From assembly GCA_002490835.1 (NCBI GenBank), contig DKUU01000023.1:1-64000 (forward strand): a stretch of 64,000 nucleotides of DNA. Reading direction: 5' to 3'. The DNA is from Lachnospiraceae bacterium UBA7196 (GTDB taxonomy: Bacteria; Bacillota; Clostridia; Lachnospirales; Lachnospiraceae). The notes under the pieces are model-generated. The model was not told where the DNA came from. It searched no databases and worked only from the letters and a program-made list of their open reading frames with translations. Shown one piece after another: positions 16,231 to 25,697 of the stretch. A program made the translations under genes and the position numbers. Positions within the stretch are counted from its first letter, which is position 1. Every line of letters begins with the position of its first letter.

Positions 16231-17580
16231 TTATAGGCACATCACCATATAAGCAGGAAGATACGTCACACCGTCTTCCTGCTTAAAATCCTTGGCGTAT
16301 ACGACAAACTTCTCCTCCGCTTTCAATTGATACTTCTGCACAAAACGGTCAAAGGACTTATGTCTCTTATATCCCGACGACTTCACCTCAATCGGACAGA
16401 TTTTTTTCTTTCTGACAAGTAAAAAATCTATTTCGTACTTTTTCTCCTGCTCTCCCTCCGCACGATCCATAAATTCATGAAAATATAGAGAATACCCGTT
16501 TGCCCGGAGCATCTGCGCCACCATATTTTCTAAGATCATCCCCTGATTGATGCCCAGTTTATCAAAAATGACCGCCTTGTATAGATCGGTTCCCGTTTCA
16601 TCGCTGTTACGCATCATTTGTGTGATCAGCAGTCCTGTATCTCCCATGTACAGCTTAAAATTACTTCTGTCCGCGTACGCTTCCAGAATGACTTCGGGTA
16701 CGGTTACATTACAGCATTCATTACCGATCATCGATTCCGCGACAAAACTGACCGCATCCACATAATGCTTATATCTGGCGTTTTTATCAAGCAAGGAAAA
16801 GCGAAAATGGGAGTTGCGGCTCTCAAGCTGCTCCGGGATCGTCTTATAAATGATAGACGCTTTTTCACGGTTATCCTCATCGTATTTTTTCAAATCCTCT
16901 TCATACAGCGACACAATACTTCTTTTAATAAAATCAATTTCCTCATAAGTCGCCCCTTCTGCATAGGCAGCCACCGCCTGCGGCATCCCCCCGACTGCCA
17001 TATAGGTCCGAAACCGCTGCATGATTTTGCGGTGCATATCGTCGCCCAGCGGTTTCTTGCGCTGAAAAGCATCTCTGATCGCGGGAATCGTTACGGTATC
17101 TTTCTGCGCCCACAAAAACTCTTCAAAATCCATGGGAAACATCTGCAGCCTATACTCTTCCGAAGGGATCAATATGTCCTGCACATTCTTTTTAATAGAA
17201 ATCAGCGATCCGGTCTCGATATAATCATAACGACCGTCGGCCACCAGATACTTGATCGCCTGTCTTGCAAAAGGAAACAACTGCACCTCGTCCAAAATGA
17301 TGACTGCTTTTCCCCGCGGAAGGCTTTTTCCTTTCAGCAGAAAGAGATTCCTGAAAAAAATATCCATATCTCCGATATTTTCCGTAAAATTCTGGCGCAT
17401 TACCTTATCTTCCATGGCAAAGTCCACAATTAAATAATCCTCATATTCCTGTTTTGCAAAAGTCTCCACAATGGTAGATTTTCCGATACGCCTCGCGCCT
17501 TCCAGCAAAACGGCCGTCTTCCCGCCGGACTTGCGTTTCCATTCAAGCAATTTATCATAAATCTTTCGCTTATATACCAT
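16231..17580 (-). CDS. AAA ATPase with DUF4143 (AAA_14 family)
   Basis: A 449-residue protein of a family widespread in anaerobes. The N-terminal ATPase domain has a Walker A-like GARRIGKST near residue 30 and a Walker B-like VIILDEVQLFP near 92. The C-terminal DUF4143 part ends with a nuclease-like fold bearing YEIDFLLVRKKKICPIEVKSS, a D...ExK pattern. Walker A has ARR in place of the usual residues, normal for this family. The function is unknown; links to mobile elements or defence have been suggested. I chose the ATG at 17578-17580, preceded by AAGGAGG. Four phased repeats lie directly upstream. It ends two bases from the convergent FtsX-domain gene. Confidence 0.85.
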   Translation of the reverse strand: MVYKRKIYDKLLEWKRKSGGKTAVLLEGARRIGKSTIVETFAKQEYEDYLIVDFAMEDKVMRQNFTENIGDMDIFFRNLFLLKGKSLPRGKAVIILDEVQLFPFARQAIKYLVADGRYDYIETGSLISIKKNVQDILIPSEEYRLQMFPMDFEEFLWAQKDTVTIPAIRDAFQRKKPLGDDMHRKIMQRFRTYMAVGGMPQAVAAYAEGATYEEIDFIKRSIVSLYEEDLKKYDEDNREKASIIYKTIPEQLESRNSHFRFSLLDKNARYKHYVDAVSFVAESMIGNECCNVTVPEVILEAYADRSNFKLYMGDTGLLITQMMRNSDETGTDLYKAVIFDKLGINQGMILENMVAQMLRANGYSLYFHEFMDRAEGEQEKKYEIDFLLVRKKKICPIEVKSSGYKRHKSFDRFVQKYQLKAEEKFVVYAKDFKQEDGVTYLPAYMVMCL

Positions 17581-17614
17581 ATAAAGGGCCTCCTTTTGTT
17601 TCATGCTAACATAG

Positions 17615-17734
17615 TTTCCCGAATTTTACAATTCTTATACCCAAATTTTTCCCGAATTTTACAATTCTTTTTTTATTGTTTTCCCGAATTTTACAATTCT
17701 TTTATGCTAGTTTTTCCCGAATTTTTAAATTCTT
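17615..17734 (-). repeat. Four phased 22-bp repeats upstream of the ATPase gene
   Basis: The unit, read on the plus strand, is TTTCCCGAATTTTACAATTC followed by TT. Copies start at 17615, 17648, 17680 and 17713, giving periods of 33, 32 and 33 bases (about three helical turns). The first three are identical; the fourth has two changes. Each unit contains the inverted repeat GAATT-4-AATTC. The array ends 35 bases before the ATPase start, fitting a multi-site operator. Confidence 0.85.
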
Positions 17735-17770
17735 TTATTTTGCTTAAGTTCAATCGCCTTCTATCAACCA

Positions 17771-17806
17771 AAAAACACCCCGAAAAGCATAAGCCTTCCG
17801 GAGTGT
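17771..17806 (-). terminator. Probable terminator after the transglutaminase-like gene
   Basis: On the minus strand an imperfect stem (ACACTCCGGAA with TTTTCGGGGTGT) is followed by TTTTTT. It lies 25 bases past the stop at 17831 and insulates the ATPase repeats from upstream transcription. Confidence 0.55.
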
Positions 17807-17830
17807 CTCCCCTTCCACGGTCCTAATCTT

Positions 17831-19111
17831 CTACAAGTTCCGATACCGCTCTCCCTCGCACTTTGGCAGATTCACCGACAAGTCCCGCCGCACGTGCGTA
17901 TCCGCATAATCGCTGTCCGTCTTGTTAAAATAATCGTACTCGCCGCCGGGGGTATCGTCCCAAGTCAGATCCACATTATAGAAACCGTCGTCCAGCGCTA
18001 CAATATTCCATGCGTGATCCGTCCCCGCAAAGCCCGTGCAGTAATAGCAGGTGATCCCCAGCCTCTGCATGAGGTACTGATAGGCTCTGGCATACCCCGC
18101 GCACACGCTCTTTCCCGTCACCAGCGCGCTGTATGCGCTCTGATTTTTGTCCGCGCCTTTCTCATAATCAATCTGTCCGATCAAAATATCATGCAGGCGT
18201 CTCTCCTTTTCATAAGGCGTGCCCAGATGCTCCACCTGCGTCAGCAGATTGTTTGTGATGTTATAAAACTCCGTGGAAGCTGCGGCAAGCTCTTCCTTCG
18301 TCATATTAAATTCCAAAGCCAGCTCGGCGCAGATCTTATTCTGGTCATACTTGCAGGTAAATACCGTATTCAGCCAAAAAAGCTCCGGATGGTCGTTGTA
18401 GACCGCCATCACCACATTTTTGATCTCCGACACCGGCACCGCCTCGATCGGTACAAACGCGGCGTTCATCACAGTCGCGTTGGCATAGATCTGACGGTAG
18501 ATGTGTTGACCCTTCTGGTCAATCATATGATAGTAGGGATAAAGATTGGCATCAAAAAAGAGACCGTCCCCCGTCTCGCCATACCCCAGTGTGCTTGTAT
18601 ATTCGCCGCCCTCAGCATCCGGCAGCGCCTCGGACTTCTCTGTGATGGGCTGATAGCCCGCCTTGCCGTTCACCGCTTCAGGCACTTTGATTGCCAGCTC
18701 GGAAGGAGCCTCGTAGCCGTTCGTTCCCCTGACCGGACCGCTGTCATTTCCGGTCCCGGAAGGGACGGTGTTATAACTGTAATCGTCCCCTGCCGAATCC
18801 GCCGTTTCGTCCGTATCTCCTGACGTTTCATCCTCCGCATCAAACGCACCGTCGGCATCTTCGGCATCATTTTCTCCGGATTCTGTTTCCGCCTCAAAGG
18901 GCTCCCCCGTCGGTTCTTCCCACTCGTATTCGTCCGCCGCGGGGTTGTCTTCCTGCGCTGCTTCCTTTTCCTTGTCCGGAAGGCCGTTACCCGTGACCAG
19001 AGAAGACAGAGTGTTTGTGATATTCGGATTGACCGCAGACCAAATGATGAGCGCGCATAAAAGCGCCGCCAAAACACCTATGCCTGCCAAAATGCTCTTG
19101 ATTACTTTCAT
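17831..19111 (-). CDS. Membrane-anchored transglutaminase-like protein
   Basis: A 426-residue protein. An N-terminal membrane anchor (about residues 5-25) is followed by a long acidic low-complexity stretch (about 45-125) and a C-terminal transglutaminase-like cysteine-protease fold. The catalytic triad is visible as Cys in GKSVCAGYARA, His in TDHAWNIV and Asp in YNVDLTWDDT. Bacterial members act as surface proteases or amide-forming enzymes on the cell wall; the substrate here is unknown. It starts 32 bases after the GH13 gene, so they probably share a transcript, although one acts outside and the other inside the cell. Confidence 0.82.
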   Translation of the reverse strand: MKVIKSILAGIGVLAALLCALIIWSAVNPNITNTLSSLVTGNGLPDKEKEAAQEDNPAADEYEWEEPTGEPFEAETESGENDAEDADGAFDAEDETSGDTDETADSAGDDYSYNTVPSGTGNDSGPVRGTNGYEAPSELAIKVPEAVNGKAGYQPITEKSEALPDAEGGEYTSTLGYGETGDGLFFDANLYPYYHMIDQKGQHIYRQIYANATVMNAAFVPIEAVPVSEIKNVVMAVYNDHPELFWLNTVFTCKYDQNKICAELALEFNMTKEELAAASTEFYNITNNLLTQVEHLGTPYEKERRLHDILIGQIDYEKGADKNQSAYSALVTGKSVCAGYARAYQYLMQRLGITCYYCTGFAGTDHAWNIVALDDGFYNVDLTWDDTPGGEYDYFNKTDSDYADTHVRRDLSVNLPKCEGERYRNL

Positions 19112-19143
19112 AATACTGCCCGCGCTCCTTCGCGCCGCCTATC

Positions 19144-21273
19144 TTATTGGAATCCCAAAAAGCTTCTCTCCCTGCGGTTTTCGTGTCTTAAAATAATAGC
19201 GGATGTCGCCGGCAGGTCTATCTTTACCTTGCCCGCGATCACAGGATACTCTTTCGTCTCCGTGGTATACCCTTCCGCCGAAGTCATAAACAGCCGGTGC
19301 ATCGTACATTCCTTCGGGATCCCCAGATACCAGACGGAAAGCTCCTTTGAAATCTCATGATGGTTGTTGTTGACCAGAATCAATGACTGCGCTTCTCTGG
19401 TGAATCTGCCGTATCCGATCACGTTATAATCGGCCTCCACATATTTGGTGGAACCTGTCAGAAACTCCTGATGAGCCTTATGGATCTTGATGAGATCTCT
19501 ATGGAAGGCAATCAGCTCCTTGTCCTCGTGTCCCCAAGGGTAGGTCCGTCTGTTATCGGGATCCGTAAAGCCGCAGACCCCCGCTTCATCCCCGTAATAG
19601 ATGGTGGGCGCGCCGGGCCATGTCATCTGGATCACCACGGCCTCCCGCAGGACCGCTTTATTGATACCCTCGTTTGCCGCCTGAGGCCCCAGCGTGTTCG
19701 TTCTGCCGACCTTGTGGTTCGTGCGGGTCAGGAAGCGGGAATGATCGTGATTCGACAGCTCATTCATCGCCACCAAGAGGGAAGGCGTCGTAAAATTCGC
19801 GCTGTGGTGCCGCATTGCCCCCCAGAAAGCATCCGCATTGCCCCGCATATCCTCTCTGTAATCGTCGCTGTGCTTCTGCATGCCCGTCAAAAACCAAGTC
19901 ACCGGCTCCATGAAGGCGTCATAGTTCATGACCGTATCCCACTCCTGACCCTGCAGCCAGTCTCTGGGATTCCCGTAATGCTCAGCTAAAATAATAGCAT
20001 TCGGATTCGCCATCTTTACCGCCTTGCGGAACTCTTTCCAGAAATAATGATTAAATTCCGGACTGTGGCCTAAGTCCGCCGCCACGTCCAGCCGCCATCC
20101 GTCCACATTGAAAGGCGGTGATACCCATTTTCTCCCGATATACAGCACATAATCCAAGAGATGTCTTGAATTTTCATAATCAAGTTTTGGCAGGGTATCG
20201 TGTCCCCACCAGCCGTCATAAGTATTATTATAGGGAAATTTATGTTCGTCATGAAAACGGAAATAATTGTGATAAGGACTATCTTTCGAGATATAAGCCC
20301 CTTTTTCGTATCCGGGCGCATTCTCGTAGATCCGTTCCTTATCCATCCACTTATTAAAGGAACCGCAGTGATTGAACACACCGTCCAGAATCACCTTCAT
20401 GCCCCTTCTGTGCGCCTCTTTGACTACCTCAGCGAAGAGCGCATTGCTGGCCTCCAGATTCTCCCGATTGGTGATACGATCAATATAACGGGTCGCTAAA
20501 CGGTTTTCCCTCTGCCCATGGTCAAGCAGCTCCCCCTCATCATGCACGATCTTTCCGAAATGCGGATCGATATAATCATAATCCTGAATATCATACTTGT
20601 GATTGGAAGGCGAAACGAACAGAGGATTAAAATAGATCACATCCACACCCAGATCCTGTAAATAATCCATCTTGTCAAGGACGCCCTGCAGATCGCCGCC
20701 ATAAAACTCGCGCACGCCCATAGCCGCCGGATACTTATCCCAATCTTCTACCCGGACCGTCTTGTCTTCGATATACTGATATTCATTTGTCAATACGTCG
20801 TTTGTCGGATCGCCGTTATAAAAGCGGTCTACATATATCTGGTAAAATACGGCGCCCTTCGCCCAATCGGGCGTCTTAAAGCCCGGTATCACCTGAAACT
20901 GATAATATTCATTGATATCCTTGGCGACACCCCGCTTATCAAAAAAGCAAGAGAGCTTTCCCGCTATGATCTCAAAGTAGTAGCTCAGCTTCACATTCTC
21001 AAGCTGCACCGTGATCGCATAATAATCGAAATAGGCGTCCGACTCTTCCTTCAGCATCAGGTGTTTCTCGCCCTTGCTCACAAAAAAGACTTTATCAATG
21101 TTGTTTTTGCCGGAACGGAAGCGCACCGTGACCTCTCCGTAAGCGCTGGGTTCGGGCGGCGACAGATAATCCGCCGTCGTATCGGCAAACAAAGCCTTCC
21201 TGTTAAACACAGGGCGCATCGTAGCAAAATACTGCTGATTCTTTTCCGCCTTCTGAAATTGATTAATGTCCAT
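19144..21273 (-). CDS. GH13 alpha-amylase family enzyme (neopullulanase/cyclomaltodextrinase type)
   Basis: A 709-residue cytoplasmic glycosidase without a signal peptide. The N-terminal beta domain (about residues 15-130) fits a CBM34-like or related module. The GH13 barrel starts near WAKGAVFYQIYVDRF. The catalytic triad is complete: nucleophile Asp396 (GWRLDVA), acid/base Glu431 (ILAEHYG) and Asp510 (LSNHDHSRF). It also has DGVFNHCG and the substrate-shaping GGDLQG segment. Such enzymes cut imported maltodextrins or pullulan fragments. A C-terminal beta domain follows from about residue 620. It is transcribed with the transglutaminase-like gene. Subfamily assignment is a judgement from domain order. 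Confidence 0.88.
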   Translation of the reverse strand: MDINQFQKAEKNQQYFATMRPVFNRKALFADTTADYLSPPEPSAYGEVTVRFRSGKNNIDKVFFVSKGEKHLMLKEESDAYFDYYAITVQLENVKLSYYFEIIAGKLSCFFDKRGVAKDINEYYQFQVIPGFKTPDWAKGAVFYQIYVDRFYNGDPTNDVLTNEYQYIEDKTVRVEDWDKYPAAMGVREFYGGDLQGVLDKMDYLQDLGVDVIYFNPLFVSPSNHKYDIQDYDYIDPHFGKIVHDEGELLDHGQRENRLATRYIDRITNRENLEASNALFAEVVKEAHRRGMKVILDGVFNHCGSFNKWMDKERIYENAPGYEKGAYISKDSPYHNYFRFHDEHKFPYNNTYDGWWGHDTLPKLDYENSRHLLDYVLYIGRKWVSPPFNVDGWRLDVAADLGHSPEFNHYFWKEFRKAVKMANPNAIILAEHYGNPRDWLQGQEWDTVMNYDAFMEPVTWFLTGMQKHSDDYREDMRGNADAFWGAMRHHSANFTTPSLLVAMNELSNHDHSRFLTRTNHKVGRTNTLGPQAANEGINKAVLREAVVIQMTWPGAPTIYYGDEAGVCGFTDPDNRRTYPWGHEDKELIAFHRDLIKIHKAHQEFLTGSTKYVEADYNVIGYGRFTREAQSLILVNNNHHEISKELSVWYLGIPKECTMHRLFMTSAEGYTTETKEYPVIAGKVKIDLPATSAIILRHENRRERSFLGFQ

Positions 21274-21349
21274 GATCAGCCTTTCCCCTAAAAATCTATA
21301 TGTAGTTATTTTATCCTATATATAGTAGATATTCAAGTCTAAATCAGCA

Positions 21350-21516
21350 TTCCGCGCATAAGCAGACTCAAGATGCTTCGCATCTTTCGTTCGCGTTGCT
21401 CGTCATAAGCTGCCTCAGACAGCCTTGCATGCAGGCATGCAGTCTGTCTGTGTCATCTTCTGACTCTGCTTATGCGCGGAAAAAGCGAACAAGACAGTTT
21501 CGCAACTGTCTTGTTC
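21350..21516. repeat. Nested palindromic intergenic element
   Basis: This holds much of the 408-base gap between GH13 and ftsH. Outer arms at 21350-21375 and 21454-21481 are near-perfect inverted copies built around CCGCGCATAAGCAGACTC. Inside lie GATGCTTCGCATC (21372-21384) and a CAGACAG...CTGTCTG stem (21416-21450). A separate 13-base perfect hairpin, GAACAAGACAGTT with loop TCGC, follows at 21487-21516. The same core recurs at 28561. No gene is seen; the remainder of the gap is AT-rich. Confidence 0.75.
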
Positions 21517-21681
21517 AGAGAAGGTATTTCTTTCTTATGGGGTATAGCAAAAAACTATATAATGTATTGGGGGGTTACAAGTAGTATATTAGCATAGCCC
21601 CCGTCTGTCTACAATACCAAGGATTCACAAATATTACAATTTCAACACATCAATTTTGTGCAAATCTAACAAAAACTTGGC

Positions 21682-23541
21682 TTATTCGGCCTCTCCGACC
21701 CGTTCGCCGGGTACTTCGGGCTGCGGATAATAGACGTCAAACAGCGCCTCGAACTCCGCGCGGCCAATCTTTTCTTTTTCCAAAAGCAGGTTCGCACATT
21801 TGTGAAGCACATCCTCATGCTTCATGATGATATCTTTCGCCTTCTGATAGCATTCGTCGATGATACTCTTTACTTCCCTGTCGATCTCGCCAGAAACCAG
21901 CTCACTGTGCGCCTTTGCGTGCGCCAGATCCCTGCCGATAAACACCTCATCGTCATCATCGTCGTAATTAATCACGCCAATATTGTCGGACATCCCGTAT
22001 CTGGTCACCATCCTGCGGGCCGCCTTGGTCGCCTTCTTGATATCGCTGGACGCGCCGGTAGTGATATCGTCAAAGATGATCTCCTCCGCGATGCGCCCGC
22101 CTAAAGAAACCATGATATCTTCTAACATCTTGCCCTTTGTCAAAAACATCTCATCCTTTTCGGGAAGGGGCATCGTATAACCTGCCGCGCCAAGGCCCGT
22201 CGGAATGATGGATACGGTGTAGACAGGACCCACATCCGGCAGCACATGAAAGAGGATGGCATGACCCGCCTCGTGGTAAGCTGTAATCTTCTTTTCCTTA
22301 TCCGAGATGATACGGCTCTTCTTTTCCGCGCCGATCCCCACCTTGATAAAGGCTCTTTTGATATCTTCCTGCTTCACAAAGACACGCTTATCCATAGCTG
22401 CGTTGATGGCCGCCTCGTTTAAGAGATTTTCCAGATCGGCCCCCGTAAAACCCGCCGTAGTCTGCGCGATCTGCTCCAGATCAACATCGTCCCCCAGCGG
22501 CTTATTCTTCGCATGTACTTTTAAGATGTCTTCCCTGCCCCGCACATCGGGGGAAACGACGGTAATCTTTCTATCAAAACGTCCCGGACGCAGGATCGCG
22601 GGATCTAAGATATCCACGCGGTTCGTCGCCGCCATCACGATAATCCCCTCGTTGACGCCAAACCCGTCCATTTCCACCAAGAGCTGATTCAGCGTCTGCT
22701 CTCTCTCGTCGTGGCCGCCGCCCATACCAGTACCGCGGCGCCTTGCCACCGCGTCGATCTCATCAATAAAAATAATACAGGGCGCATGCCGTTTGGCCTC
22801 CGCAAACATATCGCGCACGCGGGATGCACCCACACCCACGAACATCTCCACGAAATCGGATCCGGAAATACTGAAGAACGGTACATTCGCCTCGCCCGCG
22901 ATCGCCTTGGCGAGCAGCGTCTTACCGGTACCCGGCGCACCCTCTAAAAGCACGCCTTTGGGAATCCTTGCCCCCACCTTGGTAAATTTTCCGGGCTCCC
23001 GCAGAAACTCTACGATCTCCTGCAGTTCCTCTTTCTCCTCCTTTAATCCGGCCACCTCATTCAGGGTAATCTGGTTTTCACCCCCCATCGTCAGTCTGGC
23101 GCGGCTCTTACCGAAGTTCATCATCTTACCACCGCCGCCGCCCGCATTCTGGGAGTTCATCATCACAAAAAAGAAGACGCAGACCACAACCACGATCAGG
23201 ATCGGCAGGACGCTGTTCAGAAACCAGCTGTCCTCCGGCACACTCTCCACCGTACAATCGATGCCGTGATCCCGGACAAGCGCTTCCATCTCCGTCACGT
23301 CCGTCACGTAAAGCGTCCTTTCTTCACCGCTTTTCAGGATCACTTTCAGGGAACCGGTGGGTGTCTCCTTGCCTGGACATACTGTTACCAGCGCCACTTC
23401 ATTATTCTCGATCTGCCGCTCAAACTGCCCTCTGGTATAGCTGCTCGCCGGCACACGCAGCGTTCCAATCCAAACTGTAAACAGCAACAGACAGATGATG
23501 ATCACAAAATACAGATAATAACCTCTACCACTCTTGTTCAT
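21682..23541 (-). CDS. ftsH: ATP-dependent zinc metalloprotease FtsH
   Basis: A 619-residue membrane-bound AAA protease that degrades misfolded membrane proteins and regulators. Two transmembrane segments (about residues 9-28 and 109-128) flank an extracytoplasmic domain. The AAA module has Walker A GAPGTGKT (201-208), Walker B CIIFIDEIDAV and an SRH region LRPGRFDR. The protease domain carries the zinc motif HEAGH. A glycine run (GGGGG near 134) links the second segment to the ATPase. In this genome it follows tilS and hpt, the standard Firmicutes order. The length and all motifs are normal. Confidence 0.97.
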   Translation of the reverse strand: MNKSGRGYYLYFVIIICLLLFTVWIGTLRVPASSYTRGQFERQIENNEVALVTVCPGKETPTGSLKVILKSGEERTLYVTDVTEMEALVRDHGIDCTVESVPEDSWFLNSVLPILIVVVVCVFFFVMMNSQNAGGGGGKMMNFGKSRARLTMGGENQITLNEVAGLKEEKEELQEIVEFLREPGKFTKVGARIPKGVLLEGAPGTGKTLLAKAIAGEANVPFFSISGSDFVEMFVGVGASRVRDMFAEAKRHAPCIIFIDEIDAVARRRGTGMGGGHDEREQTLNQLLVEMDGFGVNEGIIVMAATNRVDILDPAILRPGRFDRKITVVSPDVRGREDILKVHAKNKPLGDDVDLEQIAQTTAGFTGADLENLLNEAAINAAMDKRVFVKQEDIKRAFIKVGIGAEKKSRIISDKEKKITAYHEAGHAILFHVLPDVGPVYTVSIIPTGLGAAGYTMPLPEKDEMFLTKGKMLEDIMVSLGGRIAEEIIFDDITTGASSDIKKATKAARRMVTRYGMSDNIGVINYDDDDDEVFIGRDLAHAKAHSELVSGEIDREVKSIIDECYQKAKDIIMKHEDVLHKCANLLLEKEKIGRAEFEALFDVYYPQPEVPGERVGEAE

Positions 23542-23579
23542 GCAATGTTTCCTCTGCTTTTACCCGAATTTTATCTGAA

Positions 23580-24104
23580 TCAGTCAAACTTTACTATGCC
23601 TATATAGGGAAGATTTCGGTATTTCTGATCGTAATCCAGACCGTATCCCACTACAAATTCGTCCGGAATCTGAAATCCCGTATAATCGACTTTCACATCC
23701 ACCACGCGTCGGTCAGGCTTATCAAGAAGCGTACAGAGCTTAACATCCTCCGGCCCTCTGTCCCGCAGCATGTCAAGCAAATAACTCAAAGTCCGTCCGG
23801 AATCCACGATATCCTCCACCACCAGCACGTTTTTCCCCGTCAGCGGTTCGTCCAAATCTTTTACGATCCGCACTACGCCGCTCGACTTCGTGTCCCCGCC
23901 GTAGCTGGACACCGACATAAAATCCAAAGATACCGGGACCGTGATCCGCTTGGCAAGTTCGCACATAAAAAAGCTGCCGCCCTTTAAAACACAAACCAGA
24001 TGTACCTGCTTGCCGGCATAATCTTTTGAAATCTGTTCTCCGATCTTTTGAATCCGCGCATCGACCTGCGCTTCCGTCAACAATACCTCTATCCTTTCCG
24101 CCAT
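23580..24104 (-). CDS. hpt: Hypoxanthine phosphoribosyltransferase
   Basis: A 174-residue cytosolic enzyme that joins hypoxanthine or guanine to PRPP to make IMP or GMP in purine salvage. The PRPP-binding loop VLVVEDIVDSGRTL is at about residues 93-106. The flexible-loop region SVSSYGGDTKSSG and the purine-binding FVVGYGLDYDQKYRNLP near the C-terminus are both present. The start follows AAAGGAGAAAGTA. It sits between tilS and ftsH as in Bacillus, where the three are co-transcribed and Hpt can interact with FtsH. Confidence 0.96.
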   Translation of the reverse strand: MAERIEVLLTEAQVDARIQKIGEQISKDYAGKQVHLVCVLKGGSFFMCELAKRITVPVSLDFMSVSSYGGDTKSSGVVRIVKDLDEPLTGKNVLVVEDIVDSGRTLSYLLDMLRDRGPEDVKLCTLLDKPDRRVVDVKVDYTGFQIPDEFVVGYGLDYDQKYRNLPYIGIVKFD

Positions 24105-24154
24105 TACTTTCTCCTTTGTATAAGGTTTTTTATATTTTTTGATCCGGTTTCTTT

Positions 24155-25630
24155 TTACTCCTCATAATGTACCTCCAGTACGCGCTTGGTGTCTTTCTCT
24201 ACACGAAAACCGGTACTCGTGCGATATCCCAGTACCCAGAGTACATGGCTGTCATCCGCCAGAACACAGAGAACGTCTCTTTTTTCTTTTGGTATCTTCT
24301 CATTGATCAGATACCGTTTCAGAGACTGCGTGTGAAGCGCATCATCTATTGTAAGATAATCCCCTTCTTTTCTGGATCGGATAACCAAAGACGTAGTTAT
24401 TTTATCATAATCAAACCATTTCGTATATCTATTTTCTGGAATATTTTGGTCTTTTTTGTAGAAAAGGGAGCCTGCGGGAATCGCGTCCTTCTCCCACAGG
24501 GTACAGGTAAATGTACCCCCTTGCCCTGAAGACATTTCCGCCACACGCCTTAATGTCAAAATATCATACTCCTTGTACGCTCTGATCCCGCAAGGCAGGG
24601 ACAGACTGCCGCTGCCTTCCTTTTCCATGAGCGCGAGCAATCCTTCTATATGCCGCGCGGTAATATCCTTTCGATAAGGAATTGCACGTTCCAACGCATA
24701 TAAAAGTACGCGCTTTTGCATGACGGGATCCAGACTTTTCAGCTTATCGAGACGAAGCGTCGATCCATAAACTCCGCCTGCCTGCAGAAAAACCGCTTCC
24801 TGAACGCTCACCGCCTGCCCGCCTGCTGCCGGAGAACCGGCCTCTTTTGCCTGCCGCTCCACGATACAACTTTCATAAAACCTCTCCGTCTCCCGCGAAA
24901 GATACGCCTCGGTCTCTGTCAGGATATCCGCCAGCTCTCCCATGTGCATCGCCGCACCGCTGCAGATTTCCCGCTCAGCATAGGAAAGAATATGATGCCG
25001 GATGCGGTTGCGGGTGTAATCATCCTCCCCGTTTGTGCGATCCTCACGCCAAGACAGTCCCTGCGCTGTCAGATACGCTTCGATCTCTGTCCGGCTAAGC
25101 TGCAGCAGGGGACGGATCACTGCCTCCCTGACGGGACGGATGGCCGTAAGGCCCCGCAGGCCGCTGCCGCGGAATAAATGAAACAGCATGGTCTCCGCAC
25201 GGTCCTGCGCGTTATGTGCTACCGCAATCCGATAGCGCCCGCCTGTTTTTTTCTTATCAGAGGCCGGTGAAAACCCTGCAAGCGTCTCCTCAAAGGCTTG
25301 ATAGCGAAGAAGTCTTCCGGCCTCCTCCGTGGATACCCTGTGCTGTACAGCGTAACCCGACACATCTGCTTCCCGCAAAAAAAAGGGAATCTCCCACTTC
25401 TCACAAAGCTCCTTTACAAAAGCGGCGTCCTCCTCCGCCTCCTTCCGCAGACCGTGATTTACATGCACTGCCGCTAACAGGAAGGGCCGTTTTGTCCGCA
25501 GCCGCCATAGCATATGCAAAAGACAAACAGAATCTGCTCCGCCTGAAACGCCTGCCGCCACAAAATCCCCTGCCGCAATCATGTCCTGCGCGTCTATGTA
25601 CTTCGTTACTTTCTCGTAAACCGTATCCTT
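24155..25630 (-). CDS. tilS: tRNA(Ile)-lysidine synthase
   Basis: This enzyme converts C34 of tRNA-Ile(CAU) to lysidine, which changes both codon reading and charging. The PP-loop ATP motif SGGADS lies near residue 30 of this model, followed by VHVNHGLR and the RYQAFEE, AHNAQDRAET and RGSGLRGL blocks of the catalytic domain. The C-terminal domain includes RSRKEGDYL and the late LGYRTSTGFRV. I chose the ATG at 25628-25630 (491 residues), which matches family length. A longer in-frame ATG at 25708 overlaps the spoIIE end, has an AGGAGG only zero bases away and would add 26 very basic residues. Confidence 0.93.
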   Translation of the reverse strand, partial: KDTVYEKVTKYIDAQDMIAAGDFVAAGVSGGADSVCLLHMLWRLRTKRPFLLAAVHVNHGLRKEAEEDAAFVKELCEKWEIPFFLREADVSGYAVQHRVSTEEAGRLLRYQAFEETLAGFSPASDKKKTGGRYRIAVAHNAQDRAETMLFHLFRGSGLRGLTAIRPVREAVIRPLLQLSRTEIEAYLTAQGLSWREDRTNGEDDYTRNRIRHHILSYAEREICSGAAMHMGELADILTETEAYLSRETERFYESCIVERQAKEAGSPAAGGQAVSVQEAVFLQAGGVYGSTLRLDKLKSLDPVMQKRVLLYALERAIPYRKDITARHIEGLLALMEKEGSGSLSLPCGIRAYKEYDILTLRRVAEMSSGQGGTFTCTLWEKDAIPAGSLFYKKDQNIPENRYTKWFDYDKITTSLVIRSRKEGDYLTIDDALHTQSLKRYLINEKIPKEKRDVLCVLADDSHVLWVLGYRTSTGFRVEKDTKRVLEVHYEE

Positions 25631-25697
25631 CATCCGCCTGTTTGCTTTCCCTGTCCTTCGCCTTCCCCGCTCTTTTGCTGCCGCTTCCCGCAGTCGC

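Noticed and set aside
17615..17734. Possible CRISPR array
   Set aside because: There are only four repeats of 22 bases with spacers of about 10-11 bases and no cas genes nearby, so an operator array fits better.
21580..21605. G-run and C-run pairing after ftsH as terminator
   Set aside because: The loop is over 20 bases long and no T run follows on the minus strand.
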